Assembly: GCF_001467525.1 (NCBI RefSeq)
Contig: NZ_LNXS01000019.1
Span: forward strand, 409,813-473,812
Source: Legionella anisa
GTDB taxonomy: Bacteria > Pseudomonadota > Gammaproteobacteria > Legionellales > Legionellaceae
Reading direction: 5' to 3'
Length of the DNA: 64,000 nucleotides
Shown here: positions 45,417-54,230 of the stretch, piece by piece
How positions within the stretch are numbered: position 1 is the first letter of the stretch
Layout of the letters: each line of letters starts with the position of its first letter
Program-made: the position numbers and the translations under genes
The notes under the pieces: model-generated
Databases searched by the model: none
The model's input: only the letters and a program-made list of their open reading frames with translations
Told to the model about the DNA's origin: nothing

Positions 45417-47711
45417 TTATGATAAATCCATAGGATCTACATCAATATTCCAACGCACACCATTCCCTAATTTATTCCCTGTGAACCATTCACGCAATTG
45501 GGTTAACGAGTTTTTAAGCATTTTTCTTGAAGAGGACTTAAGTAACAGCTGCATACGATACTGATTGGCTTTCCGAGGCATAGGCGCAGGAGCTGGCCCC
45601 ATTGCTGTAATGGAGTGGGTTACGATTTGCTCTTTGGCCGCATGTAAAAACTTTAATACGCTTCCTGATACTTTCCCTTGTGCCCTAATTACAGCCAGAT
45701 AGTGAAAAGGAGGGAGTTGGGCTTTTTGGCGTGTAGTTAATAAAGCATCGGCGAATTGATCATATCCTTGCTGAATCAATAAATTCAGCAGCGGATGATC
45801 AGGCACATGGGTTTGAATCAAAACCTGACCGGCTTGCTCTGCTCGACCTGCCCGCCCTGAAACTTGCATGAGTAATTGTCCTAAATGTTCTAGAGCACGA
45901 AAATCCTGATTATAAAGCCCGGCATCTGCATCCAGCACAACAACCAAAGAAAGACGAGGAAAATGGTGGCCTTTTGCGAGCATTTGGGTGCCGACGATTA
46001 ACTGTGCCTTGCCATTATGGATTCGATCCAAATGTTCATCCAAAGAATTTTTTTTGCGTACTGCATCGCGATCGATACGTACGACCTCAGTATCTGGAAA
46101 GTATGCACTTAAAAACTCATGGATGCGTTGAGTGCCTGCGCCAACAGGGATCAATTCCATACTGTTACAGCTGGAGCAATGATCGGGAGTTTTTTGAGTC
46201 AACCCACAATGATGACAAATCATCTGCCCCAACTGTTTATGCAAAGTCAAATGGCTGTCGCAAGCGCGACAATCAACCATCCAGCCGCATTGATGGCACA
46301 ACAGAACCGGAGAAAAACCTCGGCGATTAATAAATACCAAAACCTGATTTTGTTTGAGTAAATGCTCTTTAATTACGTGCAGGGTGGTAGTTGCCAAACC
46401 ATGTTGGAGTGATTGTGAGCGTAAATCAATGAGTTGATAGTGCAAAGGGGTTGCGGTGAGTGCTTTATGAGTTAAGCGTAACACCGTGTATTTTTTTTGC
46501 ATTACGTTGTACATGCTTTCCAAACTAGGGGTCGCTGAGCCCAGGATAATGGGTATATTTGCTAAATGTGCCCGCATTAATGCGGTATCCCGCGCTGAGT
46601 AGCGCACCCCCTCCATTTGCTTTAATGAAGGATCATGCTCTTCATCAATGACAATTAACCCTAAGGCAGGCATAGGTGTAAAAATTGCTGCTCGAGTTCC
46701 TATCACCATTTTAACCTTGCCTTCTTTTGCTAATTGCCAAGCAATTTGTCGTTCCGATTCATTTAAGCCGGAATGGATGACCGCAATGGGGTGTTTAAAA
46801 CGAGCGGTAAATCGTGATACTAATTGCGGGGTTAATCCGATTTCAGGCACCAAAATTAAAACTTGTTTTTGTTGTTCTAGCACCGTAGCAATCACGTGCA
46901 AATAGACTTCTGTTTTTCCACTTCCGGTAACTCCATGCAATAAAAAGCACTGATATTGATGCAGTGTCTCTATAATGGCTGCCACAGCCACAGCTTGCTC
47001 AGGATTAAGCATTAATGGAAGTGATCGTGAAGTATTTTCTTTTTCTGGCAGTATTATTTGTTGGGATAAAGAAAGAATTTGTCCGGCAAGCAGAGTACAG
47101 AGTTGGCTTGAGTTAAATCCTTTTTCCGTCAAACATTGTTTGGCAACCGGTTCTTTTTGGGTACTCAAAAATTCGACCAGTTCCAGTTGTTTACGTGCAC
47201 GAGCAGGAATAAGCTTTTTGGCGTCATCGAGAGGTAATGCTAATTGATAAAAATCACCCATAGGTAATTGGCAAAGCTGCCCCAATCGATATTTTTTAGG
47301 TAAGGCGAGTGGTAATACTTCAGATAAAGGTGATTGATAGTAACTTGCGATCCACGAACATAAAGTTAAAATCTCTTGTGTCATTAATGGTTGTTCATCA
47401 ATGACTGCGTTAATGCTTTTTAATGATGCAGCATTGTATGAAGATTCACTTTTGCCAATGACTATGCCCAAACGTGTTTGTTTACGAAATGGAACCCAAA
47501 CACGCGCCCCTATGCACGGGATAACCTCTTCTGCAGCATAATCAAAAAAATCTCGGTGTGTATGTGGAATACAGACTTGGTAAGCAGCCTTCCCCTTGTG
47601 CTCACATTCTTGCGTTGTGTTCCCGCCCCCCCTAATCGTTTCCACGGATGCACCTGTAGAACGTAATAAAGGGGAATGTTCCATAGAATGATCGTGATCG
47701 TTTTTATTCAT
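45417..47711 (-). CDS. priA: primosomal protein N' (PriA helicase) with unusual N-terminal extension
   Basis: The product has 764 aa if the ATG at 47711 is used. The family start (YQVCIPHTHRDFFDYAAEE) is reached only near residue 44. DNA-binding region, helicase with Walker A GVTGSGKTEVYL, DEEHD (VIDEEHDPS), and eight Zn-binding cysteines (CHQCGWMVDCRACDS ... CHHCG ... CSSC) are present. The extension contains a run of seven G (47626-47632 region) encoding RGGGN. An alternative GTG start at 47645, preceded by AGGTG, would shorten it to 742 aa. PriA restarts collapsed forks. It is last gene of an overlapping operon with midA and the PTPS-like gene. Confidence 0.94.
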   Translation of the reverse strand: MNKNDHDHSMEHSPLLRSTGASVETIRGGGNTTQECEHKGKAAYQVCIPHTHRDFFDYAAEEVIPCIGARVWVPFRKQTRLGIVIGKSESSYNAASLKSINAVIDEQPLMTQEILTLCSWIASYYQSPLSEVLPLALPKKYRLGQLCQLPMGDFYQLALPLDDAKKLIPARARKQLELVEFLSTQKEPVAKQCLTEKGFNSSQLCTLLAGQILSLSQQIILPEKENTSRSLPLMLNPEQAVAVAAIIETLHQYQCFLLHGVTGSGKTEVYLHVIATVLEQQKQVLILVPEIGLTPQLVSRFTARFKHPIAVIHSGLNESERQIAWQLAKEGKVKMVIGTRAAIFTPMPALGLIVIDEEHDPSLKQMEGVRYSARDTALMRAHLANIPIILGSATPSLESMYNVMQKKYTVLRLTHKALTATPLHYQLIDLRSQSLQHGLATTTLHVIKEHLLKQNQVLVFINRRGFSPVLLCHQCGWMVDCRACDSHLTLHKQLGQMICHHCGLTQKTPDHCSSCNSMELIPVGAGTQRIHEFLSAYFPDTEVVRIDRDAVRKKNSLDEHLDRIHNGKAQLIVGTQMLAKGHHFPRLSLVVVLDADAGLYNQDFRALEHLGQLLMQVSGRAGRAEQAGQVLIQTHVPDHPLLNLLIQQGYDQFADALLTTRQKAQLPPFHYLAVIRAQGKVSGSVLKFLHAAKEQIVTHSITAMGPAPAPMPRKANQYRMQLLLKSSSRKMLKNSLTQLREWFTGNKLGNGVRWNIDVDPMDLS

Positions 47712-48210
47712 TCTCTCTTTGCCATTGATGACTGGCTGATTGACCTGGGGCAGAAAAAACCTTCACCACAACCTTCTCAATGCGATGTCGCTCCAACTCC
47801 GCTTTGTCTTTAATCAGCTCTTGCACAAACCAACGCGATAATTCTTCAACGGTAATATTGGTCACTGGCAATAAAGTTACGTCCTCTTTTAAAAAGGGAA
47901 TTTTTTTGTGGTTAAAAGTAAAGTAATAATATTCCTCATCTTCAGCATATTCCAGAAAAGGGGAAAATTGCGGCATCAGGAACGTTTGATTCAAATAACG
48001 GCATAATTTATGAATACGTTCTTTATAATAACGATAGTCAAAAGTCATCCCATTTTCTTCAACCCAAGTAGTGAGTGCCAAATAAACCCCATACATATGG
48101 CCATGTAATGGTTCTCTTTCTGTTGCAGAGAAAATAGTAGTATGACCCGCAGAAAACTTCATGGACTCTTTTTGTAATTCCACTGTGGTTAGGTATTTTT
48201 TTCTGTTCAT
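47704..48210 (-). CDS. 6-pyruvoyl-tetrahydropterin synthase / QueD-like protein lacking the usual catalytic Cys
   Basis: The product has 168 aa. The T-fold Zn ligands are present: H23 in MKFSAGHTT, and H36 and H38 in PLHGHMYGVYL. In QueD a Cys lies four residues before LHGH and a Glu in the C-terminal VxVxET motif; here these places read ATEREPLHGH and VVVKVFSAPGQ, so neither is conserved. An extra segment (SPFLEYAEDEEYYYFTFNHKKI) widens the middle. It belongs to the superfamily, but the reaction may differ. Starts overlap the midA stop by 4 nt, and its stop overlaps the priA start by 8 nt. Confidence 0.8.
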   Translation of the reverse strand: MNRKKYLTTVELQKESMKFSAGHTTIFSATEREPLHGHMYGVYLALTTWVEENGMTFDYRYYKERIHKLCRYLNQTFLMPQFSPFLEYAEDEEYYYFTFNHKKIPFLKEDVTLLPVTNITVEELSRWFVQELIKDKAELERHRIEKVVVKVFSAPGQSASHQWQRENE

Positions 48211-49319
48211 AAACTCACTCGTTTATCATTTAATAGAAATCCGTTTAAGGAAATTTCCACATTTTTACTCAGGGCGATTACTTTAAATAACTCTCCCATT
48301 TCACTCGGGAGGGTAAGCTGTTTTATCGCTTGTTTTGCTTGTACCTGATCCAATTCACTATCCAAGGTATTAATCAAGCTTAGCAAACCGTTAGCCAGCA
48401 AAAAAGAGGCTTGATTTGTAAAACCCGCAATATGAAAACCAGCTTGCTGTCCCGCTTCCGCAACATGAGTAAAATCCACATGCGCAGTGATGTCTTGCTC
48501 CCCCGGATGCAATAAAGGATCGGGATGACTTTGATGTTGATAATGACACATTAAAGTCCCTTGGTTGCGATCAGGATGATAATATTCATGACGAGGGAAT
48601 CCATAATCAATCAAAAACACTACGCCTTGTTTTAACATGTAATAAATATTCATGATCCAATCATCAATAAAAAGATTCGCCTCAGAAAGATAAGGGGTAT
48701 TGGACAGTGATAATCGGTTATGAATGTAATCAAGCAAGCGCTGATTATGACACGGTTTAAATTGTTCCGTTAATTGTTGTTGTTCATTCAAAGCGATATA
48801 ACTTTCCATAACGCCTTGTTCTGTTTTCATAAAACGATGCACAGGCATCGCATCCAGCACCTCGTTTGCTAAGACCACTCCATTAAAAGGAGTTTCCGGC
48901 CAACGGTCAAGCCAGGTAACCAGATGAGCTAAATGAGGAATTTTTTGTGCAATCAGTTCGCGCTGACGATGGTATAAATTGGCACTAACTTCCAAAATGT
49001 AATAGGTCTCTGGCAAAGAATTATGCTCCGCTAAATGCTCCAAAAGCGCAACACAAAGAGCACCAGAACCTGCACCAAATTCGAATAATACTGGAGATTC
49101 AAGCTCTTTTAATACTTGCTGACACTGATTCGCTAGCGTTTTACCAAATAAAGGGGTGAGTTCCGGAGCAGTAATAAAATCACCCTGTTTCCCTAATTTT
49201 TGCAACCCAGAACTGTAATATCCTTCACCAGGAGCGTACAATGCAAGTTGCATGAATTCCACAAAAGAAATAGCCTGGCGTTCGGTCAGTAATGCGTGCA
49301 GGGTTTGTATTATACTCAT
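48207..49319 (-). CDS. MidA/NDUFAF7-family class I SAM-dependent methyltransferase
   Basis: The product has 370 aa. FVEFMQLALYAPGEGYYSSG at the N-terminus and GDFITAPELTPLFGKTLANQ are diagnostic of the family, and FEFGAGSGALCVALL is the SAM-binding loop. In mitochondria the homologue dimethylates an Arg of complex I subunit NDUFS2; in bacteria the role is not established. It is the first gene of an operon with the PTPS-like gene and priA, divergent to the SDR gene at 49439 across a REP-like repeat. Confidence 0.92.
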   Translation of the reverse strand: MSIIQTLHALLTERQAISFVEFMQLALYAPGEGYYSSGLQKLGKQGDFITAPELTPLFGKTLANQCQQVLKELESPVLFEFGAGSGALCVALLEHLAEHNSLPETYYILEVSANLYHRQRELIAQKIPHLAHLVTWLDRWPETPFNGVVLANEVLDAMPVHRFMKTEQGVMESYIALNEQQQLTEQFKPCHNQRLLDYIHNRLSLSNTPYLSEANLFIDDWIMNIYYMLKQGVVFLIDYGFPRHEYYHPDRNQGTLMCHYQHQSHPDPLLHPGEQDITAHVDFTHVAEAGQQAGFHIAGFTNQASFLLANGLLSLINTLDSELDQVQAKQAIKQLTLPSEMGELFKVIALSKNVEISLNGFLLNDKRVSL

Positions 49320-49338
49320 AGTTAATTACTTAAAAAGT

Positions 49339-49397
49339 GTAGCCTGGGTGAAGCGCAGCGAAACCCGGGAATTCTTTGTTACTAAATCCTAGGCTAC
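49339..49397. repeat. REP-like repeat with truncated right arm
   Basis: GTAGCCTGGGTGAAGCGCAG with CGAAACCCGGGA is an intact left half, while the right side is reduced to CCTAGGCTAC. It fills the divergent promoter region between midA and the pteridine reductase-like gene. Confidence 0.7.
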
Positions 49398-49438
49398 GCT
49401 CGGTTTCTTCAGGATAATTTTAGAATAGGAAACATACC

Positions 49439-50194
49439 TTGAATCCGACAAACAAACAAGAAGTGAAAGTTGCTTTAGTCACCGGTGGTGCGCGCCGTAT
49501 TGGCGCAGCTATAGTCCAAAAACTACATGCAGCAGGATATAAAGTCGTGATTCATTGCCATCACTCATTGCAAGAAGCCCATGCGCTTGCAGTCGACTTA
49601 AACGAGCAACGACCAAACAGCGCCTTTGTTTTACAAAGAGAATTATCCGAGACGTCTGCCGCAGCAGAAATGATGACAGCAATCCAAGATTGGGCTGGAC
49701 GTTTGGATTTATTAGTGAATAATGCCTCTGTTTTTATCCGCACTGAATTTACTGCGTTTGCTGAAACGGATTGGGATGTTCTTTTTGATGTTCATGTTAA
49801 AGCCCCTTTCTTACTGAGCCTTGCAGCGCGTCCTTTATTGGCAAAACACTCAGGAGCCATTATCAATGTGAGCGATACCCATGCGGAAAAACCACTGAAG
49901 GGATACTCTGTTTATTGTCAAAGCAAAGCTGCTTTGGAAATGCAAACAAAAAGCTTGGCACGTGAATTTGCTCCCGAAATTAGGGTTAATGCGGTTGCCC
50001 CAGGCGCCATTGCCTGGCCTGAGAACGCCAATACGTTAACGCCGGAAATACAAGAAAAAATTATTGCGAAAACCCCACTAAAAAAACATGGCGATCCAGA
50101 ATATGTTGCCCAGGCAATTTTAGCTTTGGCCGAAAATCCCTATATTACCGGACAAATACTCAAAGTGGATGGAGGAAGAAATTTACTTGGTTAA
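49439..50194 (+). CDS. short-chain dehydrogenase, pteridine reductase / FolM-like
   Basis: The product has 251 aa. The start is a TTG at 49439 with ATAGGA upstream; no ATG fits before the Rossmann fold. TGGARRIGAAI is the NADP-binding loop with Arg-Arg typical of PTR1/FolM (TGxxxRxG). The active site has S of INVSD, Y159 and K163 (YCQSKAALEM). VNAVAPGAIAWPE is also FolM/PTR1-like. The likely substrate is a dihydropterin such as dihydromonapterin. With the PTPS-like gene opposite, a pterin theme is possible, and it could back up the folate cycle needed by ThyA; both points are inference. Confidence 0.85.
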   Translation: MNPTNKQEVKVALVTGGARRIGAAIVQKLHAAGYKVVIHCHHSLQEAHALAVDLNEQRPNSAFVLQRELSETSAAAEMMTAIQDWAGRLDLLVNNASVFIRTEFTAFAETDWDVLFDVHVKAPFLLSLAARPLLAKHSGAIINVSDTHAEKPLKGYSVYCQSKAALEMQTKSLAREFAPEIRVNAVAPGAIAWPENANTLTPEIQEKIIAKTPLKKHGDPEYVAQAILALAENPYITGQILKVDGGRNLLG

Positions 50195-50351
50195 TACGCT
50201 AATAAGGTATACCTAATTGCTAAACTTCATAGGGTCTGTTTCCAAACCCTACTGGAATGGAAAATTGCTTCGGCTATACGGTGCTCAAATCATGCCGTGC
50301 TTTTTTTAACCAAAAAGGTGATTTCCTACCGCTCTTGCTTTAAAATTGATC

Positions 50352-50376
50352 TATAATTTAACCATTATGGTTAATT
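50352..50376 (+). promoter_or_regulatory. putative promoter -10 plus palindromic operator before the ankyrin gene
   Basis: TATAAT at 50352-57 is followed directly by the palindrome AACCATTATGGTT. The arrangement is matched at 43266 before another lineage-specific gene, at the same distance from the start codon. No standard -35 is seen. A common regulator is the simplest explanation. Confidence 0.42.
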
Positions 50377-50387
50377 TGTAGCCAATC

Positions 50388-53300
50388 ATGTTTACACTAA
50401 CTCATCGTGAACTTATAGAGTTGGGAAGACTACTTGGATATCCTTTAGATAAAGAAGGATTATGTAAAGGATTCTCAGGAATGTTGTCACTAGCAATACT
50501 TGCTGGGGATGAAGAAAATTTTTGGAACAGACTTAATTACATTGCTTGTTATAACCCTAATTTCATAAAATTAAAAAATGCAATAGATAACAAGTCCACG
50601 TTGAGTGATGTGGAGAAAAAACATTTACGTGAAACCCCTGCTTTTTATTTTGGGACTACATTGCATTTACAGCCAGAGCAGCATAAAGATTTTTTTAATA
50701 CTTCTCTTACTCAAGAAAACATTGAACAAATTTATTCACTCACTAAACCAAAAGAATTAGAACAAACTAAAATATCTACGCCACTGAAGAAATCTTATGT
50801 TTGTGATAAATATAATTTGTATTTGTATTTAAAAGATTTAGCAGATGTACTTAAAGAAAGTGATTCAGACCTTCCTATTCATATAGACTGTAATAATCAC
50901 AGTGTTCACTTAAAATATGATAAATCCAAGAATACTTGGCAATATGCAGATACAAATTTTTTTGGTTTTGGCTTAGACAACCCTTATGTTCTCGAACTTA
51001 ATCATGAAGAGCTTGCTCATACCATTTTTGTTTCATTTAATAAAGATCTTGAAGAGATTCCTGAGTTTGTAACCTTTACAACTACTGTACTTGCAAAAGA
51101 CACACCAAACCTGCCTGCCCTCAAAAAGAAGTTTGACGCGTTTAATTTGAAATACCCAATCAAAAAGGAACATGCAGAAATGTATGATGGACGGGACTGC
51201 GGATTACTTTACCTCGCCTGTCAGACTGGAGATCTTGAGACGGTGCAGAAATTATTAAGTCTAAAAAAAATTGATATTAACCATTGTGTTGACGGAGTCT
51301 CTCCTCTTAGTGCTGCCTGCCAATATGGTCATTTAGACATAGTTAAGTTGTTATTAAATGATAAAAGAATCGATGTAGATATAGGAGAACGAGCTCCCTT
51401 GGCGGCTGCTTGCCATTTTGGGCATATGGAAATAGTGAATGAGTTGTTACATCATAAAAAAATTGATTTTAACCAAGCCATGGAATCGGGAGAAATTGAG
51501 CTAATCGACCTTTATGATTACAATATGATTAAGGAAGTACTATTAAATCCAACAATTGATCCTTCCGAAAAGAGAAAGATAGCAGAAACCTTACTTTATT
51601 ATTTTTGCAAAGACGGGAACGCAGAGAAGGTTGAATTATTATTCGGCCTTCCAGGAATAAATGTTGACACAACTGACTCTGTTGAATTTTTTATTAGGTC
51701 TCAAGGAAAAGGGGTTGACGAAAAAAAAATAGCATCTGCATTGAAGTCTGCGGGAGCAGGCAAAAAGACTACACCACTACAAATTGCCTGTGCATCGGAA
51801 AGTACCAAAGGCAATGAAAAATTATTCCACCTACTGCTTAATAACAAGGCGAGCCTTATCCATCAAGATTCATCGGGCAAAAAAGCATTAGATATTGCAA
51901 TTGAGAATGATAATGACACAGCAACCTATGCTTTACTTGAATATGCTCAAAATAACAAACTTAATTACAATGACCTAATGTCTCCGAACTCTTTAAAAAA
52001 GGTCCAAACCGATTTTCCTGAGTTTTTCGTGCAAAAAACCCTGGAGGATGAACAAAGACCATCGATTAGCAAGAAAAGTCCCTATGCAACAATCAAAGCT
52101 TCTGGCCGTCTTCACACAGCGTGTCGAAAGGGAGATATCGAGTTTGTTCGCGAATTATTATCAAACCAAAATATTAGTATTATCAATAAGGTGAATGAAG
52201 AAAATGAAACTCCTTTATTTATTGCGTGTCAAAATGGGCATTTAGCAATAGTGAATGAGTTATTAAAGCATAAAAATATTGAGATTAATAAAGCCAATAA
52301 CTTTGGTGAAACCCCTTTTTTTACCGCGTGTCAATTTGGGAATCTTGAAATTGCTCAAAAATTATTAAACTATAAAATTGATATTAATCAAACAAACAAA
52401 AATGGAGAAACTCCTCTTTTTATAGCATGTTTATTCGGTAGAGAAGACCTTATTGAGTTATTGCTTAACCAAGAAAATATAAATCTTGAAAAAGAAGCTC
52501 AAAACGGAACCACACCTTTGCAAGCTGCTTGTCAATCGCCGTTTACAAAAGGCAAGGAACAGTTATTTCAAAAACTTCTCGTTAATGAGGGCAGCGTAAC
52601 TCATAAAAATAAAGAAGACGAAACAGCATTAGACATTGCTATGAAGAGTAATAATGAAACTGCAACGCGGTTGATTCTAACGTATATCGAAGATAAAAAG
52701 CTTGATCCAGCAAAGGCAATGTCTCTTAGTTCTTTGCTAAAAGCCAAAGATAAATATCCAAGTTTTAAAGGGTTAGAAAAGGCGGCTAAGGCCCAACTGG
52801 AAATTCAAGCAAGCGCAATTGTTGACAAATTCATAAAATCCTCACAGAAAGGGAAACGAACTGAAGTCCCATTTTTGGACAACCCCAAGGCATACTTCCA
52901 ACGGCCTGAAGCCTTATATGTTATGAAACAATTAAAAAGAAAGGGATCTCTGGATAAACTCGTTGCTCCTAATAACACCAACATTTTTCACCTCGCTTGT
53001 GCTAACGGACACCTCGATATTATTCGTGAATTTTTATTATATAAAAAAACATTTCCTATAAATACGAGGAACGACGATCGAAAGACTCCTCTTCACTTTG
53101 CTTGCCAAGCAGGAAAAAATGAGGTAGTTGAGTTACTTTTAACCGCCCCAAAAATAAAGATTAATGCAGCTGATAAAGATGGAAATACCCCATTGCAGAT
53201 TGCTTGTTTTTCGCCAGAAACAAAAGGCAATGAAAAATTATTTCAACTACTGCTTGCTCACAATGCCAATATAACGCATAAAAATAAAGAAGGGGAAACC

Positions 53301-54023
53301 GCATTAGACATTGCTATTAGTTGTAATAATGAAACTGCAATACGGTCGATTCTAAAGCATATTGCCGAAAAGGAGCTTGATCCAATAGTTGATCCTCATA
53401 AAAAAACCACCATTTTTCACCTCGCTTGTGCTTTTGGGTACCTCGATATTGTTCGTGACATTTTATCTCAAAAAACATTCCTTATTAATATGGAAAACGA
53501 AGATCTAAAGACCCCTCTTCACTTTGCTTGCCAAGCTGGGAAAAACGAAGTAGTTGAATTTCTTTTAACCTCTCCAACAATAAATATTAATGCATTTGAT
53601 AACGATGAATATACTCCTTTGCAGATTGCCTGTTTTTCTCCAGACACGAAAGGCAACGAAAAATTATTCCACCTACTGCTTGCTCACAACGCCAATATAA
53701 CGCATAAAAATATACATGGGCAAACGGCCCTAGACATAGCCATTGATACTCAGAATGACACAGCCATCCGTGCAATATTAGACTTTGTTTGCAGGAATCA
53801 GATTGAAGCTACAGCGGCCATGTCTCCCAAAACTTTGACGCAAGTGACCGCTGAATATCCAGAGTTTTTTGAAAGCGATACAAAGGACGTTAAAAAAGAA
53901 AGCCATTTAAAAAAACTCTCAATTTTTAAAGATAGTTCAGAGGGTTCATCAACACTAAGTACGTCTACAAGTGATGAAGAAGAAAAGGTAGAGGATTCAA
54001 CTTTGACAAATAAGTCGGTTTAA
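50388..54023 (+). CDS. large ankyrin-repeat protein; candidate Dot/Icm effector
   Basis: The product has 1211 aa. Residues 1-260 are unrecognised (its opening LTHRELIELGRLLGYPLDKEGLCKGFSGML resembles N-termini of other Legionella ankyrin proteins). Some 18-20 ankyrin repeats follow in three clusters: about 266-360, 565-780 and 860-1140. The module TPLQIACxSxxTKGNEKLFxLLL recurs near residues 464, 711, 936 and 1078. The last two clusters are a near-identical tandem duplication (53.0-53.4 kb and 53.4-53.8 kb). The Ser/Thr/Glu-rich tail (SSTLSTSTSDEEEKVEDS) fits a Dot/Icm signal. Ankyrins mediate host-protein contacts, but the target is unknown. Confidence 0.88.
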   Translation: MFTLTHRELIELGRLLGYPLDKEGLCKGFSGMLSLAILAGDEENFWNRLNYIACYNPNFIKLKNAIDNKSTLSDVEKKHLRETPAFYFGTTLHLQPEQHKDFFNTSLTQENIEQIYSLTKPKELEQTKISTPLKKSYVCDKYNLYLYLKDLADVLKESDSDLPIHIDCNNHSVHLKYDKSKNTWQYADTNFFGFGLDNPYVLELNHEELAHTIFVSFNKDLEEIPEFVTFTTTVLAKDTPNLPALKKKFDAFNLKYPIKKEHAEMYDGRDCGLLYLACQTGDLETVQKLLSLKKIDINHCVDGVSPLSAACQYGHLDIVKLLLNDKRIDVDIGERAPLAAACHFGHMEIVNELLHHKKIDFNQAMESGEIELIDLYDYNMIKEVLLNPTIDPSEKRKIAETLLYYFCKDGNAEKVELLFGLPGINVDTTDSVEFFIRSQGKGVDEKKIASALKSAGAGKKTTPLQIACASESTKGNEKLFHLLLNNKASLIHQDSSGKKALDIAIENDNDTATYALLEYAQNNKLNYNDLMSPNSLKKVQTDFPEFFVQKTLEDEQRPSISKKSPYATIKASGRLHTACRKGDIEFVRELLSNQNISIINKVNEENETPLFIACQNGHLAIVNELLKHKNIEINKANNFGETPFFTACQFGNLEIAQKLLNYKIDINQTNKNGETPLFIACLFGREDLIELLLNQENINLEKEAQNGTTPLQAACQSPFTKGKEQLFQKLLVNEGSVTHKNKEDETALDIAMKSNNETATRLILTYIEDKKLDPAKAMSLSSLLKAKDKYPSFKGLEKAAKAQLEIQASAIVDKFIKSSQKGKRTEVPFLDNPKAYFQRPEALYVMKQLKRKGSLDKLVAPNNTNIFHLACANGHLDIIREFLLYKKTFPINTRNDDRKTPLHFACQAGKNEVVELLLTAPKIKINAADKDGNTPLQIACFSPETKGNEKLFQLLLAHNANITHKNKEGETALDIAISCNNETAIRSILKHIAEKELDPIVDPHKKTTIFHLACAFGYLDIVRDILSQKTFLINMENEDLKTPLHFACQAGKNEVVEFLLTSPTININAFDNDEYTPLQIACFSPDTKGNEKLFHLLLAHNANITHKNIHGQTALDIAIDTQNDTAIRAILDFVCRNQIEATAAMSPKTLTQVTAEYPEFFESDTKDVKKESHLKKLSIFKDSSEGSSTLSTSTSDEEEKVEDSTLTNKSV
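52983..53800 (+). repeat. tandem duplication inside the ankyrin gene
   Basis: Unit 1 starts ATTTTTCACCTCGCTTGTG at 52983 and unit 2 at 53412, an offset of 429 bp; further on the offset is 426 bp (for example TTGCAGATTGC at 53193 and 53619). The reading frame is kept with a one-codon indel. At protein level each unit carries four ankyrin repeats. Confidence 0.85.
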
Positions 54024-54230
54024 AATCTGTGTTAACAGCATCGTTAAGTTAATTTGTCATTGCCAAGTAGGCATGATGATTTTGACTTTATCATTCACAT
54101 GTTGTGTTGGGTAGGAAAATTCTATATCAAAACAGTAGAAAAACCTTTAAGCAAGCTACATGATCTGATTGATTAACAAAATCATTTATTTAATAATAAA
54201 TACAAACAACAAGGATGAGTTAGTCAATTT

